A DNA stretch of 64,000 bases from positions 30,327-94,326 of the forward strand of contig CAYSBR010000009.1 of NCBI GenBank assembly GCA_964429385.1. Reading direction: 5' to 3'. This document shows positions 16,458-29,143 of this stretch, in pieces (position 1 is the stretch's first letter; the number at the start of each line of letters is the position of its first letter). Position numbers and translations under genes: made by a program. This DNA is from UBA2377 sp964429385. Its GTDB lineage: Bacteria > Verrucomicrobiota > Verrucomicrobiia > Opitutales > Opitutaceae. A model generated the notes under the pieces. The model was given only the letters and a program-made list of their open reading frames with translations. It was not told the DNA's origin and ran no database searches.

Positions 16458-18323
16458 ATGCGCACCAAAGTCACGCTCGTCCTCGTCTTCCTCAACGTCG
16501 CGCTGTTCTTCTTCATCTTCAAATTCGAGCGCAGCTGGCGCACCGAACGCGCCTCGCTCGAAGCCCGCCGCCGTGTGCTCGGCCCGGAGACGTCCGACAT
16601 CCGCGCCCTCACTTTGTCCGGCCCCGGCCTCACCGCGCTGAAGCTCACCCGGCAGGGCACGGACTGGTCGCTGGTCGAGCCCATCGAGTGGCCCGCCAAC
16701 CCCCACGCCGTCACCCGCATCATCAGTGAGCTCCAGTTTCTTGAGCACGAAACGAGTTTCCGCGTCGCCGACCTCGCCCGCAACGATCAGACCCTCGCCG
16801 ACTACGGCCTCGCCGAACCGCGGCTCACGGTCACGTTTTCCGCCGGCGACACCGACGCGCACCCGCCCTATACCCTGCGCATCGGCGACGAGACCCGCGT
16901 GGGCAACCGGCTTTACATCCTCTCGCCCGACGGCACGCGGGTGCACGTCGTGAGTCTCAGCCTCGCGCGCACGCTCGCCCTCACCCTGGAGGAGCTGCGC
17001 TCCGACACCCTCTTCACGATCCCCGTCTTCGAAGCCCGCTCCCTGGCCCTGCAAAATGCCGCCAATCTCCGCGTGCGCATCCGGCGCGACAGCGCGCGGT
17101 GGAGTTTCGAGGCCCCCATCATCGCCCGGGCCAACAAGCCCGCGACCGAGCTCACCATCAACGCGCTCAACACCCTCCGCGTCCGTTCCTTCCTGCCGCC
17201 CGGCGCGACGGGCATCCCCGCGGGGACCAATCCTTTTCTCCGCATCACCCTGCAGGGCAACAACCGCAGCGAGACCCTGCTGCTCGGCGCCGAAGTGGGC
17301 CGGACCGGCGGCAACGGCGACCGGGATGACATCGAATTCCAAGCCATGCTCGAAGGCAAATCGGCCGCCTTCACCGTGGTCCTCCCAAGCGGCCTGCTCG
17401 ATGCCCTGAACAACGCACAGGAGGTGCTCCGCGAGTCGCGCCTGCTCGATTTCGAACCGGCCACCGTCACCAGCGTCACGCTCGCCGCGCCCAATGCGCC
17501 CGAGATCATTCTCCAACGCGACCCCTCCGCCCCGGCCGACGCCCCCTGGCAACTTGTGCAACGCGACGGCGGCGCCGGCGCCCGCGGCGCCGACCCCCAC
17601 GCCATCCGCCGCCTGCTGGAGCACCTTGCCCTCCTTTCCGCCCAGCGTTTCCAAAGCGATGCGCCCGGCGATGCCGATCTCGAGGCCTGGGGATTCAACC
17701 AGCCCGAGCGCGAAATCACCCTCGCCTTCAACCTGGCCCAAGGCGAAAGCCGCACCCTGCGGCTCCAGCTCGGGGTCACCACCCCGCGCGACGGCCGCGC
17801 CTATGCGCGGGTGGGCGACGAACGCTTCGTCTATGCCGTGGATCCCGCAATCCTCGACGAGACCACCGCCTCCGCCCTCGCCTACCGCGACCGTCGTCTG
17901 CACGCGCTCTCCGCCGCCGCCCGGATCTCGGCGATCAAACTCACCGACCTGGCCGACAACACTCTCATTGCCGATCAACCGCTCCAAAGTGGGGACGAAG
18001 CCACCGCGCTGACGGCGCTGGCCGCGCAACTGCGCATGATCAACGCCCGGCGCTTCCTCCTCGACGAGTTCGCGGAAACCGTCACCGCCGCCGGCAAGGA
18101 GCGCCCGTGGCGCTACCGGCTTGAAGCGATCATCACCCTGCCCGGTGGTAGCGGCGGCCAGACCGAGACCTTCACGCTCTACCTGACCGAGCGCCTCGGC
18201 GGCACCCTGCAACTGGCCGGCTCCCCCGCGCTCGCCGCCGTCTTCGAAATCGAACAACCGCTGCTTGATGCCCTCTGGGCCGTGACCTACGCGGATCGCG
18301 ATCCCGGACCACCGGCGGAGTGA
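16458..18323 (+). CDS. DUF4340-containing membrane-anchored protein
   Basis: The protein has 621 residues. It starts with a single membrane anchor (VTLVLVFLNVALFFFIFKFE, about 4-23), and the rest lies outside the cytoplasmic membrane. The stretch LTLSGPGLTALKLTRQGTDWSLVEPIEWPANPHAVTRIISELQFLE (about 55-100) followed by DYGLAEPRLTVTF is the DUF4340 pattern, and it is repeated in weaker form later (IILQRDPSAPADAPWQLVQ...AIRRLLEHLALL...WGFNQPEREITLAF), so there are at least two copies. DUF4340 proteins are commonly encoded after GldG-like genes, as here, and are presumed parts of the same envelope machine. Confidence 0.88.
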   Translation: MRTKVTLVLVFLNVALFFFIFKFERSWRTERASLEARRRVLGPETSDIRALTLSGPGLTALKLTRQGTDWSLVEPIEWPANPHAVTRIISELQFLEHETSFRVADLARNDQTLADYGLAEPRLTVTFSAGDTDAHPPYTLRIGDETRVGNRLYILSPDGTRVHVVSLSLARTLALTLEELRSDTLFTIPVFEARSLALQNAANLRVRIRRDSARWSFEAPIIARANKPATELTINALNTLRVRSFLPPGATGIPAGTNPFLRITLQGNNRSETLLLGAEVGRTGGNGDRDDIEFQAMLEGKSAAFTVVLPSGLLDALNNAQEVLRESRLLDFEPATVTSVTLAAPNAPEIILQRDPSAPADAPWQLVQRDGGAGARGADPHAIRRLLEHLALLSAQRFQSDAPGDADLEAWGFNQPEREITLAFNLAQGESRTLRLQLGVTTPRDGRAYARVGDERFVYAVDPAILDETTASALAYRDRRLHALSAAARISAIKLTDLADNTLIADQPLQSGDEATALTALAAQLRMINARRFLLDEFAETVTAAGKERPWRYRLEAIITLPGGSGGQTETFTLYLTERLGGTLQLAGSPALAAVFEIEQPLLDALWAVTYADRDPGPPAE

Positions 18324-18326
18324 CGC

Positions 18327-21110
18327 ATGTCCGCCCCCCGGAGCGCTCCCGTGAAAAATGCCTGGCGGCGACTCGGCCTCCAGGGCCTGCGCTTCTGCGG
18401 CTCCTGCCTGTGGTCCTTCTGCGTATGGTCGCTCTGGCTCGCGCTGACCATCGCCCTCATCGGCCAGATCTACATCGCGAGCACGCGTGAATTGACCCTG
18501 CCCGCGTTTGTCCAACGCGCCTTTGAGGAACGCCTCGCCGCATCAGGCCTGCGCGTGGAGTTCGGATCCACCCGCTTCGATCCCTCGGGGCAGGTGCTGC
18601 TCGAAAACGCCCGGCTCTTCCTCCCCGCCTCGCCCGAGCCGGCCGCGACCGCACGCACTTTACATCTGACCTTCGACCTGTGGGCCATGCTTGCCGGTCG
18701 GTTTGAAACCGGCGGACTCAGCGCCACCGGTGTCACCCTGAACGTGCCGCCCATGCTATCGCCCACCGGCGGCAGTGAGGCCATTGTCCACGATCTCGAC
18801 CTCGCCGTCCGTATCCATGGCCGGGAACTCGTCATTGATGAGATCAGCGGACGCCTCGCCAACCTGCAGCTGACCGCACAGGGCGCGGTGAATCTCAGCC
18901 CGCTCCTCGGCCCAGACCGCGAAAAGCAGCCACTGCCCGCCCTGCTGGCCAGGCATTACCCCGAGTTCTGCCGGCAGCTGATCACCGCCGCCGACTATCT
19001 CGCCCGCTTGGCCGCTCCCTCGCTGGACCTCGTTTTGACGCCCTCCGAAACCCGTGGCGCAACGGTTCAGGCCCGCCTCCTCGCCACCCGGCTCGAGTGG
19101 CCCGACCGGCCCGCGCTCGCCGCCGGCAAACTCGCCCTCACCGCCGCCTTTCCGCTCAAAGAGGCCCGGTCATCTCTCTTTCATCTCGAAGCGACGGCGG
19201 ACACGTTGCAGCTGGCGGAAGGCATTCAGGTGACCTCGGCGCAGGGAGCCATCCGCGCCCGCTTCAACCCCGCGGAAAACAAACCGGCGCTGCTCGCGGC
19301 GGAAATCACCCTCGGCAAACTGTCCGGCCAGGGGCTCGACGCCACGGATGTGGCGTTGCGCATCACCTCGGAGCGCTGGCCTCTGCTGCACGGTGAATTG
19401 CTGGCCGCGGTGCGAGGCGCCCCCCTGGCCGTGGAAGGCACGACAGACCTCGCAGAAAAAAGCGCGGATCTGCACACCGCAGGGGCAATCGCCCCGTCCC
19501 TGCTGGTCTGGTTGGAACAGCGGCTCGGCCGCGATTTGCGCCAGTTTGTGGACTTCGACGCCGCGCCGGTTTTTGATCTCACCGCCCGTTTCGCCCCGGG
19601 GTGGAAATTCACCGGAGCCACCGGCCGGGTCGCCGCGCAAGGCGTGCGGGCCCACGGAGTGCGGTTCGACGAAATCGAGGGGCGGATCCAATTCGACGGA
19701 CAACAATTCCTCGTCACCGATGCCCGGGGTCGCAGCGGCGCAAATGTCGCCCGCGGTGACATCGAACAGAACATCCGCACCAAGGAATTCCGTTTCCTCC
19801 TGCGCGGCCGGCTCAACCCGCCGGTCATCGGCAGCTGGTTCAAGCGCCCTTGGTGGAACAACCTCTGGGCGAATTTCGATTTTTCCGCCGCCGCGCCCTC
19901 AGCCGATGTGGATGTCCACGGTTGGTGGCGCCGTGGCCCGGAAACCACGGTCTTCGTGCTGGCGGAGGGAAAGTCTCCCGTCATCCGCGAAGTCGCCTTG
20001 GACCGGGGGCGCACCCGGCTTTTCATTCGGCCCCATTTCTTTGACGGGCTGGAGATCTTCGCCGCCCACGGTGAAGGACGGGCCAGCGGCACGTTCACTC
20101 GCATTCACGCCGATTCCGGACCGCGGCTAAACCGGATGGACTTTGACTTCACCTCCACCCTCGGGGCCGAGGCCGCCGCGCTCGGCGGGCCGGAAATCGC
20201 CGCCATCACCGAGCCTTTCGTCCTCACCCGGGCGCCGGTGCTGGAAGCCGCGGGTTTCATCACCGGGCCGGCCGCGACCGATCCGGACCGTCGCTCGATC
20301 CTCATCCGCGGCGCCACCAGCGGCCCTCTCACCTATCATGAGTTCCCCCTCGATCACCTTTCCTTCGTGGCCAACGTGCGCGATGATGTGATTGATCTCA
20401 CCCCGGTCGCCATCGGTTTTGGCGGCGGCATCGCCAGCGGACGAATCATGGTGGACGGCCCCGAAACCGCCCGCCGGCTGGGTTTCGATCTTTCCCTCAA
20501 GGACGCCAACCTGCGCGATGCGGCAATCGCACTCGAACACTACTCGGCCCGCCAGAAGGGGGCCGCCCCCTCGCCGACCAGCAGTTACCTCGAAGGCACC
20601 GCCCGGGTGAATGTAAACCTCAACCTGTCCGCCGACGGCGCCCTCAACGATCTTTATAGCTTCACCGGCTCGGGTTACGCCGACCTGAACGGCCCCGGGC
20701 TCGGTCGTGTCCGCCTCCTCGGTCTGCTCTCGGAGCTGCTCTATTTCACCGCCCTTGATTTTGATTCCCTCCAGACCGGTTTCACGCTCGATCGCACCAA
20801 ACTGGTCTTCCCGGATCTGACCCTGACCGGCCCGAATGCCGCCGTCTCCGCCCATGGGGATTATCTGCTTCCAAGCAAGGAACTCGATTTTTACGCCAAG
20901 ATCTACCCCTTCCAGGAAAGCAAGTTCATCCTCAAGAGCGTGGTCGGCCTCGTCCTCTCCCCCCTGTCCAGTGTCCTGGAAGTGAAACTCGGCGGAAAGC
21001 TGGAAAAACCCTCCTGGGCTTTTGTAATCGGCCCCACCAACCTGCTGCGTTCCCTGATCTCCGCCCCGGCAGAAGAATCGCCGGAGCCGGCTGCGACAGA
21101 ATCCCCCTGA
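18327..21110 (+). CDS. Large AsmA/TamB-like envelope protein
   Basis: The protein has 927 residues, with one N-terminal membrane helix (about 34-52: LWLALTIALIGQIYIAS). The rest is a long beta-rich periplasmic part. Repeated beta-strand and Gly patterns such as VRFDEIEGRIQFDGQQFLVTDARGRSG (about 452-478) and late FTGSGYADLNGPGLGRVRLLGLLSELL...FTLDRTKLVFPDLTLTGPNAAVSAHGDYLLPSKELDF are typical of AsmA C-terminal/DUF3971-like bridge proteins, which move lipids across the envelope. The start is 3 bp after the DUF4340 stop, and GGAG occurs about 12 bp upstream of the ATG. The C-terminus is a short Pro/Glu-rich tail. Its fusion to the Gld-type operon suggests a joint envelope role (inference). Confidence 0.85.
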   Translation: MSAPRSAPVKNAWRRLGLQGLRFCGSCLWSFCVWSLWLALTIALIGQIYIASTRELTLPAFVQRAFEERLAASGLRVEFGSTRFDPSGQVLLENARLFLPASPEPAATARTLHLTFDLWAMLAGRFETGGLSATGVTLNVPPMLSPTGGSEAIVHDLDLAVRIHGRELVIDEISGRLANLQLTAQGAVNLSPLLGPDREKQPLPALLARHYPEFCRQLITAADYLARLAAPSLDLVLTPSETRGATVQARLLATRLEWPDRPALAAGKLALTAAFPLKEARSSLFHLEATADTLQLAEGIQVTSAQGAIRARFNPAENKPALLAAEITLGKLSGQGLDATDVALRITSERWPLLHGELLAAVRGAPLAVEGTTDLAEKSADLHTAGAIAPSLLVWLEQRLGRDLRQFVDFDAAPVFDLTARFAPGWKFTGATGRVAAQGVRAHGVRFDEIEGRIQFDGQQFLVTDARGRSGANVARGDIEQNIRTKEFRFLLRGRLNPPVIGSWFKRPWWNNLWANFDFSAAAPSADVDVHGWWRRGPETTVFVLAEGKSPVIREVALDRGRTRLFIRPHFFDGLEIFAAHGEGRASGTFTRIHADSGPRLNRMDFDFTSTLGAEAAALGGPEIAAITEPFVLTRAPVLEAAGFITGPAATDPDRRSILIRGATSGPLTYHEFPLDHLSFVANVRDDVIDLTPVAIGFGGGIASGRIMVDGPETARRLGFDLSLKDANLRDAAIALEHYSARQKGAAPSPTSSYLEGTARVNVNLNLSADGALNDLYSFTGSGYADLNGPGLGRVRLLGLLSELLYFTALDFDSLQTGFTLDRTKLVFPDLTLTGPNAAVSAHGDYLLPSKELDFYAKIYPFQESKFILKSVVGLVLSPLSSVLEVKLGGKLEKPSWAFVIGPTNLLRSLISAPAEESPEPAATESP

Positions 21111-21139
21111 GACTGGCCGGACCGGGACGGCCCTGGGGC

Positions 21140-21226
21140 ATTTCTGATGGACCGCAGGCAACCTTCGGGCACAGGGCAGAAAGAGGGATTGCCCTGAAAG
21201 GCAAAACCCATAGCTAGGGTATTTCC
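21140..21226 (+). promoter_or_regulatory. Structured leader candidate upstream of the hybrid kinase
   Basis: Between the AsmA-like gene and the kinase ATG there are two clear hairpins on the plus strand. CAGGGCA at 21172-21178 pairs with TGCCCTG at 21189-21195, and ACCC at 21206-21209 pairs with GGGT at 21217-21220, close to the ATG at 21231. The second could mask the start region. No known riboswitch consensus was matched, so this is only a structural observation. Confidence 0.3.
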
Positions 21227-21230
21227 CTCA

Positions 21231-25109
<3,879 letters not shown>

Positions 25110-25314
25110 AGCGTTTCCAGCGCCTTATGGCGTTTCAAATAATTTTACGGCCGGAAAAAGAGGCTTGGAAGGGCCCTCGGAAAGTAGCCGCAAAAACCGC
25201 AAAGCATCAGCAGGCGAACAGGCCCTCCCCGGCACCTATAGGATAGGCGCGCCAGAGAGCTGCATTGGGAAAAGAGTTTTGCGCCATTTTCAGCCCTAAC
25301 TCCATTGGCAACGC

Positions 25315-26511
25315 CTACGCTCCCGCCCACGCAGCCAAGGCCGACCGCTCGGCCGCCCACGCCGGATCCTCGGCGAGATTGCGCAGCTCCAGCGGATCGT
25401 TCTCCAGATCAAAGAACAGCCACGGCGCGCCGTCCCCGCCCCAGACGAGCTTGCGGGTCGGTGTGCGCACCCCCCGCCAGACCCGATCGCACTGCTGCGG
25501 CAACGGCACCACGCACGGCATCGAAATCTCCGCCGCCCGGCGCGGACACCGCCACGACCGTCCCTCCGCCCAGGCCAGCGTCATCGCCGGCAGATCGAGC
25601 AACGACATCGGTGCCGCATCGCGCCGCGGCGCCTCGTCCGGATGCCGCACCAACAGCGGCACCCGCACACTCTCCTCATACGGCCAGCCTTTGCGAAACA
25701 ACCCGTGCGCTCCATGCATGTCGCCATGCACACTGGTGAAGACCACCAAGGTGCGCGCGCCCACCGCCGCCAGCAGCTGACCGATCGCCCGATCCGTCGC
25801 CTCGATATGGGCATGGTAGCCGGCCAACTCCCGCCGCGCCTGCGCGGCGGCCGTCGCCGGCACATTGGCCGGCAGCACAGGATCGCGGCGCGCCACTCCC
25901 GACGCCGGCGCATCATACGGCGGATGCGGCGCCTCCAGACTCACCACCATGAAACGCCCGCCCTCGGCGCGCTCCGGCGGGGCCGTCCACCACTCCGCCG
26001 CACGCCGACACAACACGTCGCTCTGATAGCCCGGCACCCGCACTGGCTCCGGCAGCCGCGTGCCCTGCAGCCAGGGATCGTTCAGCAGAAACCCGCTCTC
26101 AAATCCCTCCCAAAACGCAAAGCCACCCCGCTCCCCGGGCGGCACCCGCATCCGCGCGTGCGTATCACCCACCAACGCCGCCGAAGGATCGCGCCGGGCC
26201 AGATGCCATTTGCCAAAAAAAGCCGTTTCATACCCCCGCGCCTGCAACGCATGCGCGACGGTCTTTGCCTCCGACGGCAGCGGGTCGAAATAATCGCACA
26301 CGCCATTCTGCGGCGAGGGCACCCCGGTCAGCACCGCCGCCCGCGCCTGCGGCCCGAAAGGATGCGGCGTCACCGCCTGGGTGTAATTGAGACATTGCGC
26401 CGCCCAGGCATCCAGCACCGGTGTCCGGGCATTTTCATCACCCGCATAGCCGCACGCCTGCGCCCGCCACTGGGTGGTAAGAATCCACAGAATATCGGGG
26501 CGGGCAGGCAT
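25315..26511 (-). CDS. Sulfatase/alkaline-phosphatase-fold protein lacking the catalytic residues (probable pseudoenzyme)
   Basis: The 398-residue protein has the overall sulfatase pattern: PDILWIL at the N-terminus, RAAVLTGVPSPQNGV, the FFGKWHLARRDP loop, and a late HGDMHGAHGLFRKGWPYEESVRVPLLVR. Key residues are absent. The metal-binding DDxR/TDQ element reads TTQWR (residues 12-16). The formylglycine Cys/Ser of CxPxR is missing in PFGPQARAAVLTG (51-63). The SDHG metal ligand reads TSVHGDM. Lys and His of GKWHL remain. No signal peptide is visible, unlike most family members. So it is probably not a sulfatase in the chemical sense; a structural or binding role is possible. Confidence 0.82.
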   Translation of the reverse strand: MPARPDILWILTTQWRAQACGYAGDENARTPVLDAWAAQCLNYTQAVTPHPFGPQARAAVLTGVPSPQNGVCDYFDPLPSEAKTVAHALQARGYETAFFGKWHLARRDPSAALVGDTHARMRVPPGERGGFAFWEGFESGFLLNDPWLQGTRLPEPVRVPGYQSDVLCRRAAEWWTAPPERAEGGRFMVVSLEAPHPPYDAPASGVARRDPVLPANVPATAAAQARRELAGYHAHIEATDRAIGQLLAAVGARTLVVFTSVHGDMHGAHGLFRKGWPYEESVRVPLLVRHPDEAPRRDAAPMSLLDLPAMTLAWAEGRSWRCPRRAAEISMPCVVPLPQQCDRVWRGVRTPTRKLVWGGDGAPWLFFDLENDPLELRNLAEDPAWAAERSALAAWAGA

Positions 26512-26548
26512 AGGTTCAGGCTGAAGTCATGAACCCAACCAAATCTTT

Positions 26549-26640
26549 TTGAAACCACGAATAACCCCGGATCCATCCGCCTGTCTTCATAAGCCTTGTT
26601 TCATGCGTGTGCATTCGTGTCCCTTCATGTTTTATAACCC
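26549..26640. repeat. Degenerate dispersed repeat upstream of the dienelactone hydrolase
   Basis: The segment contains AAACCACGAATAACC and TGCATTCGTGTCCCTTCATG. These resemble the ACCACGAAT / ATTCGTGT-type short repeats often scattered between genes in Verrucomicrobiota; that comparison is from memory, not a search. A similar phrase occurs at 47715-47745. It lies between the divergent sulfatase-like and hydrolase genes and may carry their promoters. Confidence 0.4.
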
Positions 26641-26647
26641 AATCCCT

Positions 26648-27436
26648 ATGACACTCACCGATTCCGAATTCACCGACCTTTCCACTCCCTCCGGGCCGAT
26701 GCGGACCTATGTTTTCCGCCCCACGGCGCCCGGCAGGTATCCCGGCATTCTGCTCTACTCCGAGATTTTCCAAGCCACCGGCCCCATCCGCCGCACCGCC
26801 GCTTTTCTGGCCGGCCACGGCTTCGTGGTCGCCGTCCCCGAGATCTATCATGAATTCGAGCCCGCCGGCACCGTGCTCGCCTACGATCAGGCCGGCGCCG
26901 ACCGCGGCAATGCGCTCAAGACCACCAAGGAGCTCGCGCACTACGACGCCGACGCCCGCGCCGTCCTCGCCTTTCTCAAAAACCACCCCGCCTGCACCGG
27001 GCACCTCGGCACCATGGGTATCTGCATCGGCGGCCACCTCGCCTTCCGCGCCGCGATGAACCCCGAAGTGCTCGCCGCCACCTGCTTCTACGCCACCGAC
27101 CTCCACAAGCGCGGCCTCGGCAGAGGCATGAACGACAACTCGCTCGACCGCATCCCGGAAATCAAAGGCGAACTTCTCATGATCTGGGGCCGGCAGGACC
27201 CGCACGTTCCCGGCGAAGGCCGCGCCAAAATCCACGCCGCACTCACCGCCGCCGGCACCCATTTCACCTGGCACGAGTTCAACGGTGCCCATGCCTTCCT
27301 CCGCGACGAAGGTCACCGCTACGATCCCGAACTTGCGCACATCACCCTCGGTCAGGCCGTACAATTCTTCCGCCGCAAACTCGGCGAAGGCGACCGGCAC
27401 ACCACCGTCGGCGGCCCCATCGAGACAAAGCACTGA
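26648..27436 (+). CDS. Dienelactone hydrolase family protein
   Basis: The start is ATG at 26648 (MTLTDSEFTDLS), giving 262 residues; the open frame upstream runs through a dispersed repeat. It is an alpha/beta-hydrolase. The nucleophile elbow is GTMGICIGGHLAF (about residues 119-131) with Cys, as in dienelactone hydrolases. The acid is in IWGRQDPHVPGEGR (about 180-193), the catalytic His is in FNGAHAFLRDEG (about 213-224), and the conserved early Glu is in LLYSEIFQ. Members open dienelactone rings in chlorocatechol breakdown, but many act on other esters or lactones, and no aromatic-degradation genes are next to it. Confidence 0.92.
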   Translation: MTLTDSEFTDLSTPSGPMRTYVFRPTAPGRYPGILLYSEIFQATGPIRRTAAFLAGHGFVVAVPEIYHEFEPAGTVLAYDQAGADRGNALKTTKELAHYDADARAVLAFLKNHPACTGHLGTMGICIGGHLAFRAAMNPEVLAATCFYATDLHKRGLGRGMNDNSLDRIPEIKGELLMIWGRQDPHVPGEGRAKIHAALTAAGTHFTWHEFNGAHAFLRDEGHRYDPELAHITLGQAVQFFRRKLGEGDRHTTVGGPIETKH

Positions 27437-27491
27437 AAGCGGCACGCCTCCCGCTCTTCAGACACTTGCCCCCGCAGCGAACATTGAACGC

Positions 27492-27677
27492 ATGAACAAG
27501 AAAGGCGAAATGCTCAGCATCGGTCGTAGCAGCGCCACTCCGCTGGCTCGCTTTGGCCGCAATCAACGCCGCGCCGCCTTGGTCGCTCCCAAGTCCGGCT
27601 CATCACCCGGCGTGCTCCGTTTCAGCACCTGGGAGGAATTTTCCTCGTGGAAGACAACCCGCCGCCCGCAGGGCTGA
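27492..27677 (+). CDS. Possible small basic protein
   Basis: The 61-residue frame from ATG at 27492 begins MNKKGEMLSIGRSSATPLAR and is rich in Arg, Ser and Lys. It lies 55 bp after the hydrolase and is the only reasonable frame in the ~315-bp space before the next gene. There is no ribosome-binding sequence, domain or cysteine motif, so it may not be a real gene. Confidence 0.35.
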   Translation: MNKKGEMLSIGRSSATPLARFGRNQRRAALVAPKSGSSPGVLRFSTWEEFSSWKTTRRPQG

Positions 27678-27751
27678 CCCGCATCACGACGAGAGGTTGA
27701 TCGTCCGACTGCCAACCGGCAGCCGGGCGCGTCGAATCTGTCCTGCGTTTA

Positions 27752-29143
27752 CTACTGCAAACGCATCGGCAGAGCCCGATGGCGGGCGGCGAGTTCGTCG
27801 AGGATGCGGCTGGTTTCCTGCGCCTTGATATCCTCTCCCGTGCGAATGCTCCGGGCCGTGACCACGTTGTTCACAAGGGCGCAATAATCACTGCTCACCA
27901 TGATGCCGAGCAGTTCGCCGGTCTTGCTGAAAACCAGATCGCCGCGCGAGGGCGCGAAGTCCCCGAACAGGCGCCGCATGAGCCGGTTGTCCACCCGCAC
28001 ATAGCCCGGAGTGCTCGCATCCAGCCGGAAGGAAACCTCGCCGTAGCCCGCGCCTCCCCCGCTGACGAGCACCGCCTCGGTGAACTTGAAGGGATCCAGC
28101 GCCGTGTCGTAAACCTTCACCCCGAGCGCCGCCACCTGCTCCGCCGACACCGGCAGGACCACCACGCGGGGGTCCAGCGAAAGAAAGTCCACCCGCGCCA
28201 CCGCGCTGCGGTAAGCCGCGCCCCGGGTAAACTCCACCATCAGCCGCTCCCAATCCGCTCCGGCCTCCCTCACCGAGAACGGAGTGTCATCCATGTGCAG
28301 CAGCGCATAGACCTGTTCACCATCGGCGAGGAAGACGGTGCGGGCCTCACGCGTGCGCGTGATCGGGCCGAGCATCGAGCGGCGGAAGGCCGTGAAAGTG
28401 GTATGCACCCGGTTCGCGAGGAAGTCATTGAAGAGGACGTTGACGTTGACCGGCCGGTTTTCGCGAAGCTCGCGCGTGAGTTCACCGGATCTTTCCGCCA
28501 GCTGCCCCACGCCCTGCGCCAGCTGCACGGTGGTCTCCTGCACCCGCTCGCGCTCGACGCGCTCCGCCTCGGCCTGCTGGCGGAACACATCCGCCGTCTC
28601 GCGCAGAAGCTGCTTCTCCTGCTCGGCCACGCGCACGGCCACGGTCAGGCCTTCAATGCGCTCACGGGACTCGGCCTGCCGCGCCTCCAGAGCGCTCAGC
28701 GCTTCCTGCTGCCGCTGCGCCTCGGCCCGCTTCTCCTCCAGCTCCCGCTGCAGCCGGGCCAGCTGTTCCTTGGTCATCGTCGCATCCTCGGTCGCGACGG
28801 TAACCTGGCGCCCCAGCTCCGCCGCCGTTTGTTGCGTCGCCGCAAGAGTCGTGCTCAGGCGGTTAGTCTCCCCTTCGAGTCGGGCGACATTCTGCTCGCG
28901 CTCCGCCAGCGTGGCCTCGGTCGTCTGCAATTGCTCGACCAGCGTGTTTCGCGAGCTGCGTTCATCGGCCAGCGCCAGCTGCATCGCGGCCACCATGTCA
29001 TCATCCCGGGTCGCGGCGTTGGCGGCCATTGCCGGGACCGGCGGCTGGCGGCCCTGCGCGGGCTCCGCCTTCTCCCAGCGCGTGAGCGCGAGGAGGTTCA
29101 GCAGCAGAAAGTCGCAGAGGATGAGCAGAAGCGTGCGGTTCAT
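27752..29143 (-). CDS. Membrane-anchored long coiled-coil protein with a C-terminal soluble domain
   Basis: The protein has 463 residues. It has a very short N-terminal anchor (LLLILCDFLLLNLLALT, residues 4-20). A near-continuous coiled coil follows from about 50 to 225, rich in Gln/Glu/Ala with heptads such as LARLQRELEEKRAEAQRQQEAL. The C-terminal domain (about 230-440) is beta-rich with FSVREAGADWERLMVEF, VVVLPVSAEQVAALG, SRGDLVFSKTGELLGIMVSSDYCALV. The last stretch resembles the end of trypsin-like serine proteases (DLVFSKTGELLGIMV), but no His-Asp-Ser triad was identified. Its ATG overlaps the stop of the upstream membrane gene by 4 bp, so both act as one unit. Confidence 0.75.
   Translation of the reverse strand: MNRTLLLILCDFLLLNLLALTRWEKAEPAQGRQPPVPAMAANAATRDDDMVAAMQLALADERSSRNTLVEQLQTTEATLAEREQNVARLEGETNRLSTTLAATQQTAAELGRQVTVATEDATMTKEQLARLQRELEEKRAEAQRQQEALSALEARQAESRERIEGLTVAVRVAEQEKQLLRETADVFRQQAEAERVERERVQETTVQLAQGVGQLAERSGELTRELRENRPVNVNVLFNDFLANRVHTTFTAFRRSMLGPITRTREARTVFLADGEQVYALLHMDDTPFSVREAGADWERLMVEFTRGAAYRSAVARVDFLSLDPRVVVLPVSAEQVAALGVKVYDTALDPFKFTEAVLVSGGGAGYGEVSFRLDASTPGYVRVDNRLMRRLFGDFAPSRGDLVFSKTGELLGIMVSSDYCALVNNVVTARSIRTGEDIKAQETSRILDELAARHRALPMRLQ

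Noticed and set aside
14934..18515. Very long open frame on the minus strand opposite the GldG-like and DUF4340 genes
   Set aside because: It is antisense to two well-supported genes; such frames are frequent in GC-rich DNA, and its translation is low-complexity with no domain.
21150..21226. Cyclic-di-GMP (GEMM) riboswitch before the hybrid kinase, suggested by GCACAGGGCA and GGCAAAACC
   Set aside because: The second conserved half (GACGCAAAGCC with its pairing partners) is missing and the order does not fit.
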